Shown here piece by piece: positions 32,331-43,011 of a stretch of DNA of 64,000 bases. Origin of the DNA: Oscillospiraceae bacterium (GTDB lineage Bacteria; Bacillota; Clostridia; Oscillospirales; CAG-272); NCBI GenBank assembly GCA_022009675.1, contig CP091718.1, forward strand, positions 496,001-560,000, read 5' to 3'. The notes under the pieces are model-generated. The model was not told the DNA's origin. It made no database searches and saw only the letters and a program-made list of their open reading frames with translations. Within the stretch, counting starts at the first letter, position 1. Each line of letters begins with the position of its first letter. A program made the position numbers and the translations under genes.

Positions 32331-33107
32331 CTATACACTGCCGTGGCAGAGAAAGCTCTGCAACAGCGGGCTTTTCGGGTTCCCGAACACCTCATCCGGC
32401 GTACCGGCTTCCTCTATTACCCCGTTCGCCATGAAGATCACCTGATCCGCCACGCTCCGGGCAAATTCCATCTCGTGCGTTACCACCACCATGGTGCTGT
32501 CGTGGGATTTCAGCCCCCGGATAACCGACAGCACCTCGCTTGTCAGCTCCGGGTCAAGCGCCGAGGTCGGCTCGTCAAAGCACAGAATATCCGGGGCAAG
32601 CGCCAGCGCCCCGCGCGATGGCAACCCGCTGCTGCTGTCCGCCGGACAGCTGTCCCGGATAACTGTCGAGCTTGTCGGTCAGCCCCACGCGGTCAATGAG
32701 CGCCCGTGCGCGGGCGTCGATCTCCTCCGCCGTCCCCCAACCGGTTCAGTGTGGGTGCCAGCGTGACATTGCGCAGGACGCTGTACTGCGGAAACAGGTT
32801 GAACTGCTGGAACACCAGCCCGAAATGCCGCCGTGCCGCGCGTACCTCCGCCTCCCGGCGGCGGCGCCGCACCGACTCCGATGCATCGAAAATGCACGAT
32901 CCGGCAACGTATATCTGTCCTGCATCGGCTGTTTCGAGAAAATTCAGACACCGGAGCAGGGTAGTTTTTACCGCCGCCGGAGGAGCCGATCAGAGCCAGC
33001 ACCGCGCCGCGCTCCAGTGTGAAGCTGATGCCGCGCAGTACCTCCGTCTTCCCGAAGGATTTGCCGAGATTCCGCACCTCCAGCGCGGGTGGATTCGTGT
33101 TGTTCAT
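32331..33107 (-). CDS. Polar amino acid ABC transporter ATP-binding protein (three frame breaks)
   Basis: About 257 residues of a GlnQ/HisP-type ATPase. Start PALEVRNLGKSFGKTEVLRG; Walker A GSSGGGKTT (T5 on the plus strand at 32965-32969 shifts the frame); Q-loop FGLVFQQFNLFPQYSVLRN; signature LSGGQQQRVAIAR; Walker B DILCFDEPTSALDPE; H-loop VVTHEMEFARSVADQ. Other breaks are in a C5 run (32734-32738) and near 32615. Last gene of a three-gene operon with permease and binding protein. Confidence 0.9.
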
Positions 33108-33158
33108 ATCGCCATTCCTTTTTACTGCGTATCGAAATCTGCCGTGTACTCACGGTAC

Positions 33159-33853
33159 TCACAGCGAGAAGCGCGCCATCCGCTTCTCCAGCCTGCCGAA
33201 CAGGAGCGTCAGCACGCCGTTGAAGATCAGGTAGTAGACCACCGTGAAGAACAGCGGCACATGACGCCCGAAATGCCACCCGAGCCCTTCATGAAGGCTT
33301 CGCCTGCCCAGATGACCTCCTGCAACGCAATGATGCGTGCCAGCGACGTGTCCTTGACCAGCGTAATAATCTCGTTGGACATGGGCGGCACGATGCGCTT
33401 AATCATCTGAATCAGCGTCACGCGGAAAAAATCTGCGACCGCGTCAGTCCCAGCACCTCGCCCGCCTCGGTCTGCCCGTGCGGGACGCCCTGAATGCCCG
33501 CGCGGTATATCTCGGAAAAAAATAGCAGGCGTAGTTGAAAAATGAACGCCACCGCCGCCGCCGTGAAGCGTCCCGCCTCGCCCGTCCCCCAGATGTTGTT
33601 GCCGAACACCATGCCGGGAAAAATAGAAGATAATGATAAGCTGGATCATCAGCGGCGATCCGCGGACGATCCAGATGATGCCCCGCAACAGCCACGAGAG
33701 CGGCTTGAAGCGGGACATGGAGCCGATGCAGATGAGAAGCCCCAGCGGGATGGCGCCGAGCAGGGTCACAGCAAACAGCCGGAGCGTTTGCAGAAAGCCC
33801 TGATTCAGCGCCTGAAATACCGTGGGAAACTGTTCCAGAAAACGTCCCGGCAT
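33159..33853 (-). CDS. Polar amino acid ABC transporter permease (frame breaks)
   Basis: About 230 residues of a HisM-type permease: FLQTLRLFAVTLLGAIPLGL, IIWIVRGSPLMIQLIIIFYF (the RGxPLxxQ motif), VTLIQMIKRIVPPMSNEIIT, LVKDTSLARIIALQEVIWAG and the C-terminus YLIFNGVLTLLFGRLEKRMA. Breaks occur near 33265, 33430, 33520 and 33620. It forms the membrane channel with the ATPase and takes amino acids from the binding protein encoded upstream. Confidence 0.88.
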
Positions 33854-33872
33854 ATCTCTGTTCCCGCCCGCG

Positions 33873-34671
33873 TCAGTTCCCGATCAGGTAATCCTGAATG
33901 CCGTACTTTTCCGCGATCTTCTTCAGCGTGCCGTCCGCCGTCTTGGCGGCGAGGAACTCGTTGAGCTTTTCGGTCAGGTTGGAATTCTTGCGGAAGCCGA
34001 CGCCGTACTCCTCGTCAGCCAGCCGGACGGTATAGGTGAGATCGCTGTAATCCGTCCCTTCCCCGACCATGCTGATCGCCATGAGGAAATCAACCACGGC
34101 GGCATCGCTGGTGCCCGCCTTTACCTCGGTCAGCGCGGTTGCCTGATCCTTGACGGCAGTGATCTTAAAGCCGTTGGCGGTTGCCGCCGCCTCGCCGGCA
34201 GAGCCCTTCTCCACCGCAAAGGTCAGCCCCTTGCAGTCCGCGGCAGTCTTGATATCCGCCGCGCGGTCGGCACGGACGATCACGACCTGCGCGTTGTTGA
34301 AGTAGGGCTTGGAGGTGGACATGGCTGCCTTCACATCATCGGTCAGCGTCATGCCGTTCCAGACGCAGTCGATGGTGCCCGCCTCCAGCTCAAAGGTCTT
34401 GCGATCCCAGTCGATAAGGGAAAACTCGACCTCCACGCCGAGGTATGCGGCGAAGGCGCTGGCGGCATCTGCATCAAAGCCTATCCAGTTTTTGTCGGCA
34501 TCGCGGTAATCCATCGGTGCAAACTCGGTAATGCCGACGACCAGCTTGCCGTTCTTCCGGACGGTTTCCAGATCGTCCGCCTTCTTGCCGCAGGCGGCGA
34601 AGCTCAGGGTGCAGGCAGCGACGGTGGCAAGCGCCAGCAGGGTGCATACGATTCTTGCTATTCTTTTTCAT
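33873..34671 (-). CDS. Amino acid ABC transporter substrate-binding lipoprotein (one frame break)
   Basis: A lipoprotein signal (LLALATVAACTLSFAAC, lipobox SFAAC) is reached after an indel near 34650; then DDLETVRKNGKLVVGITEF, GFDADAASAFAAYLGVEVEF, WNGMTLTDDVKAAMSTSKPY and ADEEYGVGFRKNSNLTEKLN, typical of SBP family 3 (polar amino acids, cystine or glutamine). About 265 residues. First gene of the operon, expressed from the promoter at 34737-34766. Confidence 0.9.
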
Positions 34672-34736
34672 TGGTGTGTCCTCGTCTTTCTTTGCGTACT
34701 TTATCGCTTTATCACGGTAAAGCGTTGAATGGCTGT

Positions 34737-34766
34737 ATTATACACGTTTTCGAGCGCGTTTGTCAA
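34737..34766 (-). promoter_or_regulatory. Sigma-A promoter of the amino acid transporter operon
   Basis: -35 TTGACA (34761-34766), 18-bp spacer, -10 TATAAT (34737-34742) on the minus strand. Confidence 0.85.
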
Positions 34767-34911
34767 GGGGTTTTTCGAATTTTTTTTTTTTTCGGATTCC
34801 GGTATCCGGCGAAAAACGGGACTGTCAGGTCAAATCCGCACCGCACTCACGGCAACCGACCGAAAAAGCAGCCGTCAACCACGGATTCACAGAAAATTTT
34901 TAACATTCCCC

Positions 34912-34940
34912 TTGTCAGCGGGGCGCAAATGTGGTATACT
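34912..34940 (+). promoter_or_regulatory. Sigma-A promoter of prfB
   Basis: -35 TTGTCA (34912-34917), 17-bp spacer, -10 TATACT (34935-34940). Confidence 0.75.
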
Positions 34941-34988
34941 GAATCAGATAGATATATGTAATTCACTGTGAATGCCGAGGTGTTTGTT

Positions 34989-36176
34989 TTGATCGTTGAA
35001 TTAGAGGAAGCCAAACGGGAACTGGTCGGGATGCGTCCCGACATAGAGGAGCTGAGTCAGGCACTGCATATCCAGGCGCTGACAGCCAAGGTTGAAGAAT
35101 TGGAGCAGACCACGCTTGCCCCCGATTTCTGGGGCGATCAGGCGCGGTCGTCCCGCGTACTGCAAACCATCAAGCAGTCCAAGGACACGATTGAGGAGTA
35201 CACGGATCTGAAAAGCCGGCTGGAGGACGCTATCGCGCTGGCAGAAATGGCAATCGAGGAAAACGACGAGGACAGCCTGCCCGAGGTCAAGTCCGAGCTT
35301 GCCGACCTCAAGGCACAGGCGGAACGGATGCGCATCGAGGCGCTGATGGTCGGCGAGTACGACAACAGCACCGCCATTGTCTCCTTCCACCCCGGCGCCG
35401 GCGGAACCGAGGCGCAGGACTGGGCGCAGATGCTGTACCGCATGATTACCCGCTGGGCAGAGACAAACAAATTCAAGGTCAAGCTGCTGGACTGGCTGGA
35501 CGGAGACGCCGCCGGACTGAAATCCGCCACCATCACGGTGGAGGGGCCCCATGCCTACGGATTCCTCAAGAGCGAGAACGGCGTTCACCGGCTGGTGCGC
35601 GTCTCGCCCTTTGACGCGCAGGGGCGGCGCCAGACCTCCTTCGCATCCATCGAGGTCATGCCGGAATTCCCCGATCTGGACGAGATCCAGCTCCGGGACG
35701 AGGACTATGAATTCGTGCCGTTTCACTCCAGCGGCGCGGGCGGACAGAACATCAACAAGGTGTCCTCCGCCGTGCGCATCACGCACAAGGCAACCGGCAT
35801 CGTCGTGACCTGCCAGACCGAGCGGAGCCAGCTCCAGAACAAGGAAACCGCGCTCCATATGCTCAAAGCAAAGCTGATGGAAATCAAAATCCGCGAACGG
35901 CTGGATACCATCGAGCAGATACAGGGCAACAAGAACAACATCGAATGGGGCTCGCAGATACGCTCCTATGTCTTCATGCCCTACACGCTGGTAAAGGATA
36001 CGCGCACGGGCTACGAGGAGGTGGACGTCGAGGCTGTCATGAACGGCAGGCTGGACGGATTCATCAACGCATACCTCAAATATATCACCATGGACAAGGC
36101 AAAAATAAATCCGCTCAAAAAGTGCTGTCAGCTGTCAGCTGTCAACAGCACCGGGACAATACGTCAGGGGTGTTAA
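34989..36176 (+). CDS. prfB: Peptide chain release factor 2, without programmed frameshift
   Basis: A TTG start giving MIVELEEAKRELVGMRPDIE is preferred: GAGG lies 8 bases upstream and this is the usual RF2 N-terminus; an in-frame GTG at 34968 is possible. RF2 marks are the stop-codon recognition tripeptide SPF (LVRVSPFDAQGRRQTSF) and the catalytic GGQ (HSSGAGGQNINKVSS). The entire gene is in one frame, so the autoregulatory in-frame TGA near codon 25 found in most bacteria is absent. The C-terminus continues past DKAKINPLKK for about 17 extra residues to a stop embedded in the terminator stem. Confidence 0.95.
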   Translation: MIVELEEAKRELVGMRPDIEELSQALHIQALTAKVEELEQTTLAPDFWGDQARSSRVLQTIKQSKDTIEEYTDLKSRLEDAIALAEMAIEENDEDSLPEVKSELADLKAQAERMRIEALMVGEYDNSTAIVSFHPGAGGTEAQDWAQMLYRMITRWAETNKFKVKLLDWLDGDAAGLKSATITVEGPHAYGFLKSENGVHRLVRVSPFDAQGRRQTSFASIEVMPEFPDLDEIQLRDEDYEFVPFHSSGAGGQNINKVSSAVRITHKATGIVVTCQTERSQLQNKETALHMLKAKLMEIKIRERLDTIEQIQGNKNNIEWGSQIRSYVFMPYTLVKDTRTGYEEVDVEAVMNGRLDGFINAYLKYITMDKAKINPLKKCCQLSAVNSTGTIRQGC

Positions 36177-36210
36177 AAACTCATTCCGGGTTTTTTTAAC
36201 ACCCCTTTTT
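36167..36210 (+). terminator. Intrinsic terminator of prfB
   Basis: GGGGTGTTAAAAA pairs with TTTTTAACACCCC around CTCATTCCGGGTT, followed by T5. The prfB stop codon lies inside the stem. The hairpin closely resembles the one at 63909-63957 (GTGTTnAAAAACTCATCC). Confidence 0.85.
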
Positions 36211-36355
36211 CTGCCTTCTGCTGCCGGAAAATTTTTTTCCGCGAGCGACAATGCGACACAATCGGACAGAGGGTGTGCGGTATAATAGAGCAAACAGCCG
36301 GATACCTGCGCCCGACGCCTTCGGACAGGCTCCGGCGGAAAGGATGGCTGTACAT

Positions 36356-36890
36356 ATGCTCTGCGATACCTGCGGCAGGAAGAAGGCTGCCGTTTTCTAC
36401 CATGAAAACATCGGCGGCAGGGTGCGCACCTTCAATCTGTGCCCCGCGTGCGCCGACGCCATGAAAAAATCCGGCGAACTGGAGGATTTCAGCGACGCCT
36501 GCGCGGGACCGGGGGAGCCGGTACTCTGCCCCGAAGAGCCGGTTCTGCACGAACTGCCGATCCCCGCCGCAGTCGGGACCGACGGTGCGCCGGGATTGCT
36601 GTGCCCCCGATGCGGCGGATCGCTGTCCGACCTTGCCGCCTCCGGCGAGGGCGGGATGCGCGGTATGCTACACGGTATTTGCCGCGGAGCTTGCGCCGCT
36701 CCTGCCGACCTTCGGCGGGCGGCTCTGTCACGCGGGAGCCGTTCCGGCAGGCTATCGTACCCGGCAGGAGCGGGCGGAACGTGCGGCGGCACTCCGGCGG
36801 GAGCTGTCGGCGGCTGTCGAGGCAGAGCGTTTTGAGGATGCGGCGGCTTTGCGCGACCGCATCCGGGAACTGGAACAGGAGGCACGGTGA
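36356..36890 (+). CDS. mcsA: McsA-like activator of protein arginine kinase (one frame break)
   Basis: The ATG giving MLCDTCGRKKAAVFYHENIG fits the family; an upstream in-frame ATG overlaps the ribosome-binding site. Two pairs of CxxC (CDTCGRKK; LCPACADAMK) and a third (CPRCGGSLSDL) form zinc knuckles; after an indel near 36650 come GCAVCYTVFAAELAPLLPTF and a C-terminal UVR-like helix (EAERFEDAAALRDRIRELEQ). McsA stimulates the McsB kinase and adapts ClpC. First gene of mcsA-mcsB-clpC; no ctsR repressor gene precedes it. Confidence 0.85.
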
Positions 36891-36891
36891 T

Positions 36892-37911
36892 ATGGCATGG
36901 TACGAAATACCCGGTGCGGAGCAGGATGTGGCGCTCTGCACCTGCGCACGTCTTTCGCGGAATCTGGAGGCTTTCCCGTTCCCGGCGCGGCTGGAGCCGG
37001 CGGGGGCAAAGGAGGTCATATCCGCCGTCGGTGCCGTACTGACCGAAAACGGCTTTACCGCCATTGACTTTGCGGAAATTTCCCGCACCGCCGCCTGCGC
37101 GCTGGTCGAAAAATGCTATGCCGGTCCGGAATTTATCCGCGAAAGTCTGCCGCACGCCCTGTACCTGAACGAGCCGTGCGGCATATCCGCCATGCTGTGC
37201 GGGCAGGATCACGTCCGGCTGCGCTGCATCCGTCCCGGGCTGGCGGTGCGGGACGCGTATGCGGGGGTGAGCGGCGTAGAGGGGCAGCTGGACGCACGGT
37301 TTGACCTTGCCTTCGACGAGCGGTTGGGCTATCTGACGCATGACCCCGGTGAACTGGGAACGGGGCTGTGCGTCTCGGTACTGCTGTTCCTCCCGGCACT
37401 GGAAGCCGCAGGACAGACCGGACTGCTGGCGGCACGGCTGGAGCGGCAGGGACTGACTCTGCACCGCGCGCTTGCAGGCTCCGCGCGGCAGGAGGAAATC
37501 CCGCTCTACCGGCTGTCAAACCGTATTTGCTTCGGGCTGTCGGAAACCGATATTCTGTCACTGATATCCGGCTGTGCCGGGCGTATTCTGGAATCCGAAC
37601 GCCACCGGCGCAGTGCCGTCAGCGGTCACGATCTCATCCGCCTGACCGACCGCATACATCGCGCCGCCGGCATTCTGCGACACGCCTGCGTTCTCCCGAT
37701 GTCCGAATGCCTCCGCTGTCTCGCCGACCTCCGGCTCGGCGCTTCGCTGGGACTGCTCCCCGACATCCGGGTCGAGTCGCTGACCGCTCTGCTGTTCGAT
37801 ACCCTGCCCGCTTCGCTCTCGCTCGCCTCCGATCCGCCCGCTTCCGGCGATTTCAACCGTGATATCAGCCGCGCCCGGCTGGTGCGCGAACGGCTGTCGC
37901 AGGAAGCATAG
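36892..37911 (+). CDS. mcsB: McsB-like protein arginine kinase with altered active-site motifs
   Basis: 340 residues, start one base after the mcsA stop. Phosphagen-kinase layout is recognisable: ALCTCARLSRNLEAFPFP, AMLCGQDHVRLRCI, LTHDPGELGTGLCVSVLLFL. Typical McsB proteins have SSRIRLARNL, NEEDHLRIQ and TACPTNVGTGLRASV at these places. Here the paired Glu of NEED and the Cys-Pro-Thr-Asn stretch are changed, so catalytic activity is doubtful. It would otherwise phosphorylate Arg residues to mark proteins for ClpCP. Frame is intact. Confidence 0.8.
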   Translation: MAWYEIPGAEQDVALCTCARLSRNLEAFPFPARLEPAGAKEVISAVGAVLTENGFTAIDFAEISRTAACALVEKCYAGPEFIRESLPHALYLNEPCGISAMLCGQDHVRLRCIRPGLAVRDAYAGVSGVEGQLDARFDLAFDERLGYLTHDPGELGTGLCVSVLLFLPALEAAGQTGLLAARLERQGLTLHRALAGSARQEEIPLYRLSNRICFGLSETDILSLISGCAGRILESERHRRSAVSGHDLIRLTDRIHRAAGILRHACVLPMSECLRCLADLRLGASLGLLPDIRVESLTALLFDTLPASLSLASDPPASGDFNRDISRARLVRERLSQEA

Positions 37912-38003
37912 GGCTGCCGATTGGATTCCGCTATTTCGGGGCGTCCCCGCGCCGTTCTTTTCATCCGGTCGCGCGGCTCCGCCCCTGCCGCAGGAGGATC
38001 TCC

Positions 38004-40493
38004 ATGACAAACCGTTTCACGGAACGCGCCCAACGCGCGCTCAATGCTTCGCTGTCCGCCGCCGCCGATCTGGGGCACACCTACATCGGATCGGAGCATA
38101 TCCTGTTAGGGCTGATGGCGGATGACGCCTCCATCGCCGCCAAGATGCTCCGCGCGCACGGCGCCGACCGGACGCGGGTGCGGGAGGCTGTGGTGAATAT
38201 GGCAGGCGAGGGAGTGCCGAGTCAGGTCTCCCCCGCCGACATGACGCCGCGCACGCAAAAAATCATTCAGGAATCCGCCACGCTGTCGGTACACGCCGGG
38301 CAGAGCTACATCGGGACGGAGCATCTGCTGCTGGCACTGCTCGGGGAGGGCGACTGCGTGGCGGTGCGCCTTCTGGACGATCTGAACATTCCCGTGGACG
38401 AGCTGAAGCGGGACGTGCAGAATTTTCTGGGCGCATCGCCGGGGGCGGAGAACATCGGGCAGAGCCGGAGTGCGGGGAACGAAAACCAAGCCGAGCAGTC
38501 CGGCGGTCGGTCGCGGAGCGGCAAGGAGAACCGCCGCACGGAGAAGGCGCTTGCCGGCACGCCGACGCTGGCACAGTACGGGCGCGATCTGACCGCCATG
38601 GCGCGGGAGGGCAGGCTGGATCCCATCATCGGGCGGGAGACCGAGACCGAACGGGTGATTCAGATTCTGTCCCGGCGCACCAAGAACAATCCCTGTCTGG
38701 TAGGAGAGCCGGGCGTGGGCAAAACCGCCGTGGTGGAGGGGCTTGCCCAGCGCGTGAGCGACGGCAGTGTGCCGGACACCATCCGCGGCAAGGTCATCGT
38801 GACGCTGGATATCGCATCCATGATCGCCGGGGCGAAATACCGCGGCGAGTTTGAGGAGCGCTTCAAGAACGTTATGGAGGAGGTGCGCCGCAACCCGCAG
38901 ATCATCCTGTTCATCGACGAGATCCACACCATCATTGGGGCGGGCGCGGCGGAAGGGGCGGTGGACGCCGCCAACATCATCAAACCGGCGCTGGCACGGG
39001 GCGAGATGCAGGTCATCGGCGCCACGACCGTGACCGAGTATCGGCGGCACATCGAGAAGGATGCGGCACTGGAGCGGCGCTTCCAGTCCGTGACGGTGGG
39101 CGAGCCGAGCGGGGAGGAAACGGTGCGCATCCTGGAGGGACTGCGTCCCAAATACGAGGCGCATCACCGGCTCCGCATATCGGACGGGGCGCTGACGGCG
39201 GCGGTCGCACTGTCGGTGCGCTACATCCCCGACCGCTTCCTGCCGGACAAGGCGATTGACCTGGTGGATGAGGCGGCGTCCCGCCTGCGTATCCGGTCAC
39301 GGACATCGCCGCCGGGGGTCAAGCAGCTGGAGGTTCGCCTGACGGCGGTCAGCCGCGAGAAAGCGGAAGCCATCAAGGCGCAGGATTTTTGAGCGGGCGG
39401 CAGGTCTGCGGGACGAGGAGGCAGGGTTGCGCGGTCAGCTGGAGGCGGCACGCGCGAGCTGGCGCCGCGAGCAGGACACAGGCGCGCTGACCGTGGAGCC
39501 GGACGATATCGCCGAGGTGGTGACGCAGTGGACAGGCATCCCGGTCAGCCGCCTGCTGGAGGGCGAGGGGGAACGGCTCCTGCGGCTGGAGGATACGCTC
39601 CGGGCGCGCGTGATCGGGCAGGACGAGGCTGTCACGGCGCTGTGCCGCGCCATCCGGCGGGGGCGCATGGGGCTGAAGGATCCCCGCCGCCCCATCGGAT
39701 CCTTCATTTTTTCTCGGGCAGAGCGGCGTCGGCAAGACCGAGCTTTCCCGCGCGCTGGCAGGGGCTTTGTTCGGCAGTGAAAACGCGCTCATACGGCTGG
39801 ATATGTCGGAGTATATGGAAAAGCAGAGCGTATCCCGGCTCATCGGCTCGCCGCCCGGCTATGTCGGCTTTGAGGAGGGCGGGCAGCTGACTGAAAAAAT
39901 ACGGCGGCATCCGTATGCCGTGGTGCTGTTCGACGAAATGGAGAAGGCGCACCCGGACGTATTCAATCTGCTCCTGCAAGTGCTGGACGACGGCAGTCTG
40001 ACCGACGCGCAGGGGCGGCGGGCGGATTTCCGCAACACGGTGGTCATCATGACCTCCAATCTGGGCGCGGCAGGCGGCAGGCAGACGCTGGGCTTCTCGG
40101 GCGGCGGCGCCGACGGCAGTGCGGAGCGTGACCGGATGCTGTCCGCGCTGCGCGCCGCGTTCCCGCCGGAATTTCTCAACCGGGTGGACGAGATACTGGT
40201 TTTTCCGTCCGCTGGGGCGGGAGGAGCTTGTCCGCATCGCGCACCTGATGCTGGAGGAAGTCTGCCGCCGTGCGCTGGAGCTGGACATCGGGCTGTCCTT
40301 CGATCAATCCGCTGCGGAGCTTATCGCAACTGCCGCACAGAGCGGGCACGGCGGAGCGCGTCCTATCCGGCGTGCCGTGGTGCGGCTGGTTGAGGATGCC
40401 TTCTCCACCGAGTTACTGGAAGGGCGTCTCAGCACCGGCGACCGTGTGCGGGCAAGCGCACGCGACGGGAAAATTGTATTTGAAAGCGAGTAA
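38004..40493 (+). CDS. clpC: ClpC-type AAA+ unfoldase (three frame breaks)
   Basis: About 829 residues, start after GGAGG. Two Clp-N repeats (RFTERAQRALNASLSAAADL; TYIGSEHILLGLMADDA), AAA1 with Walker A LVGEPGVGKTAVVEG and Walker B ILFIDEIHTIIGAG, a UVR/M-domain region, and AAA2 with FLGQSGVGKTELSRALAGAL, VVLFDEMEKAHPDVFNLLLQ and MTSNLGAAGGRQ. It unfolds substrates for ClpP. T5 at 39386-39390, T6 at 39707-39712 and T5 at 40200-40204 each carry one base too many. Third gene of the mcsA-mcsB-clpC operon. Confidence 0.95.
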
Positions 40494-40508
40494 GGCAGCT
40501 GTCAGAGC

Positions 40509-42009
40509 TCATCCCCTCCGCAGTCCTTTGGGGTAGTGGTTCTTCATAACACCACGATCCGCCTTGCCCCAGCCAAGCGGGAAACCGTCCACCGTCACGG
40601 TGTACCATCCAGCCAGCTCAGACGGGCAGGAAACCGTCTCGCCACGCAGGTAGGCGGCGGGCTGACCGCCCGCAGAATCCAACGCGTAGCGTCGGGCGCC
40701 GTCCGGAATCGGCAACGCCGCCATAGCCAGCGCGTGTGCCGGGGTAAAACGACCGCCCGCCACACTGCCCAGCTCCAGCCCCGCGCGCAGGACACGCAGA
40801 CCGTTCAGACTTTCCGCCGTCAGGTCGCACCCGGCGGGCAGAAGGGACAGCGTCTCCCCGAACAGGCAGGGGATGCCGTCCGGGATATACCCCAGCACGC
40901 TGCCGGCAAAATCCCGGAACAGACGCAGCGCGTCCGGAAGCGATATACCCCGCCCCGGGCGGTTGTCGCGCCGACCGGGGCGCTCCGCGCGGCGCGACAC
41001 GGCACCGCCCGACACGGCATCGCCAGACGCCGCATCCGCCCGGCGGCGCAGCAGGGACGGCAAAGTGTCCCTCCCCGTCCGCATGATGGGGAAAGAGCCG
41101 CACCGCCCGGCGCAGACTTCCGGCATATTCCGTCCCGCCGGGCACCCAGTCGGGTCTGCCGGCATCCAGTCGCCCGTCCGCAAGGCAGGCGAGAATGGCG
41201 GAAGCATCGGTCATGACGGTATCAAAATCCGGGTGTTCCCGCAAAAAGGTCAGAACGCTGCCTTCGTCCTCCTCCGGCGCGAAGGTGCAGGTGGAATAGA
41301 CGATTGTACCGCCGGGTGCCAGCATCCGGGCGGCGGCGCGCAGAATCTCCGCCTGCCGCGCGGCGCACAGCGCGATATTCTCCGGCGACCACATCTGCAC
41401 CGCCTGCGGCTCCTTGCGGAACATTCCCTCGCCGGAGCAGGGCGCATCCACGACGATGCGGTCAAAAAAGCCGGGAAAACGTTCCGCCAGCGCCTGCGGC
41501 TCCATGTTCAGCACCAGCGCATTCGGGATGCCCATGCGCTCGATGTTGCCGGACAGCACGGCGGCTCGCCCCGGATGAATCTCGTTGGCAACCAGCAGTC
41601 CCTGCCCGCGCAGGGCACCCGCCAGCTGAGTCGCCTTACCGCCCGGTGCGGCACACAGGTCAAGCACCCGCTCGCCGGGACGCGGCGGGCACAGTGCCGC
41701 CGGGATCATGGCGCTTGCCTCCTGAATATAGTACAGCCCCGCCTCATGGTACGGGTGTCTGCCGGGACGCAGGGCGGGGTCGTCGGGATAGTACCAGCCG
41801 TCCGCCGTGAAGGGTACGCGCTCCGCAAGGAAGGGGAGCAGTTCCCGCACGCCGTCCGGGATGCCGTCCAGCCGGAGCGGATTGACGCGCAGGGCGGGGC
41901 GGCGCGGCTTGTCGTAGGACGCAAGGAACGCGGGGTATTCCGCCCCCAGCAGGCGGCGCATCCGGTCGGTAAAGCCGAGCGGGAGTGCGCAGGTCTCCGG
42001 CTCACTCAT
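40509..42009 (-). CDS. rsmF: RsmF-like rRNA cytosine-C5-methyltransferase (one frame break)
   Basis: About 498 residues. SAM site VLDLCAAPGGKATQLAGAL, catalytic motifs IVVDAPCSGEGMFRKEP and VYSTCTFAPEEDEG with the two Cys; then, after an extra C near 41060, a C-terminal RNA-binding extension (GRGISLPDALRLFRDFAGSV, VTVDGFPLGWGKADRG) as in RsmF/YebU-type enzymes. It methylates cytosines in 16S rRNA. Its ATG overlaps the rsmI stop (ATGA), so the two are translated together. Confidence 0.88.
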
Positions 42010-42897
42010 GCGTTCGCATCCTCCTTCAGCATAACCTGATACACATCATTTTTGGGCACGCCGCGATCCTTTGCCGCCGCCTTGACCGCGTCCTTGCGGG
42101 ACAGCCCCTGCCCTTCATAGTGCGCAACATGATCGGGAATGCTCATGTCCGCCCAGAAAACAGGTGCATCGGCGGGATCGGCTCCTGCCACGACCAGCAC
42201 GTACTCCCCGCGCGGGTCGTGGTCGGCGTAGTACGCAACCGCCTCCCCGACCGTCAGGCGGAGGATTTCCTCGTTGCGCTTTGTCAGCTCCCGGCAAAGT
42301 GCAATACGCCGCTCCCCCGAAGACAGCGGCAAAATCCGCCAGCGTTTCGCACAGGCGGTGGGGGGCTTCATGGAACAGCATGGTGCGCGTCTCGCGCGAA
42401 AGCTCGTTCAGTCGGGCGGCACGCTGGCGGTTATCGGTCGGCAGAAAGCCCTCGAAGGTGAAGCGTCCGGTGGGCAGTCCCGACAGCGTCAGCGCCGTCA
42501 CACCGGCACAGCAACCGGGCACCGACGTCACGGGAATACCGCGCGCGGCACACAGCCGCACAAGATCCTCGCCGGGATCGGATACGGCTGGCGTTCCGGC
42601 ATCGGTGACAAGCGCGCAGGACTCGCCCGCCGCCAGCCTGTCGCAGATCTGTCCGCCGCGCTCCCGCTTGTTATGCTCAAAATAGGATACCATCGGCTTG
42701 CGGATGCCGAGACCGGCAAGCAGTCTGCCGGAGTTGCGCGTATCCTCGGCGGCGATAAAGTCCACACCCGCCAGGACAGCCTCCGCCCGATGGGACAGGT
42801 CGGCGAGATTGCCGATGGGCGTCGCCACCAGGTACAGCGTACCGGGAACGATGCGGTTCTTTTCCCCGACGGGGGGCACGGATTGTTCGGTGAGCAT
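42006..42897 (-). CDS. rsmI: 16S rRNA (cytidine-1402-2'-O)-methyltransferase RsmI (one frame break)
   Basis: The ATG at 42897 is preferred over an upstream GTG that overlaps the Shine-Dalgarno. Family marks: GTLYLVATPIGNLADLSHRA, FIAAEDTRNSGRLLAGLGI, ALVTDAGTPAVSDPGEDLV, VTSVPGCCAGVTALTLSGLP, FEGFLPTDNRQRAARL. A C5 run on the plus strand (42314-42318) shifts the frame; repaired, it reads FGERRIALCRELTKRNEEIL and continues to MLKEDANA. About 296 residues. Upstream partner of rsmF. Confidence 0.93.
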
Positions 42898-43011
42898 ACA
42901 GAGAGGCACCTCTTTTCACAGGGCGGCAGACCGGAAACGGTCTGCGCAGAATGCGCCGCTCCCCCATATACTGGCGTATATCCGGAAACATACGGAGGAG
43001 GGCAGGATAAC

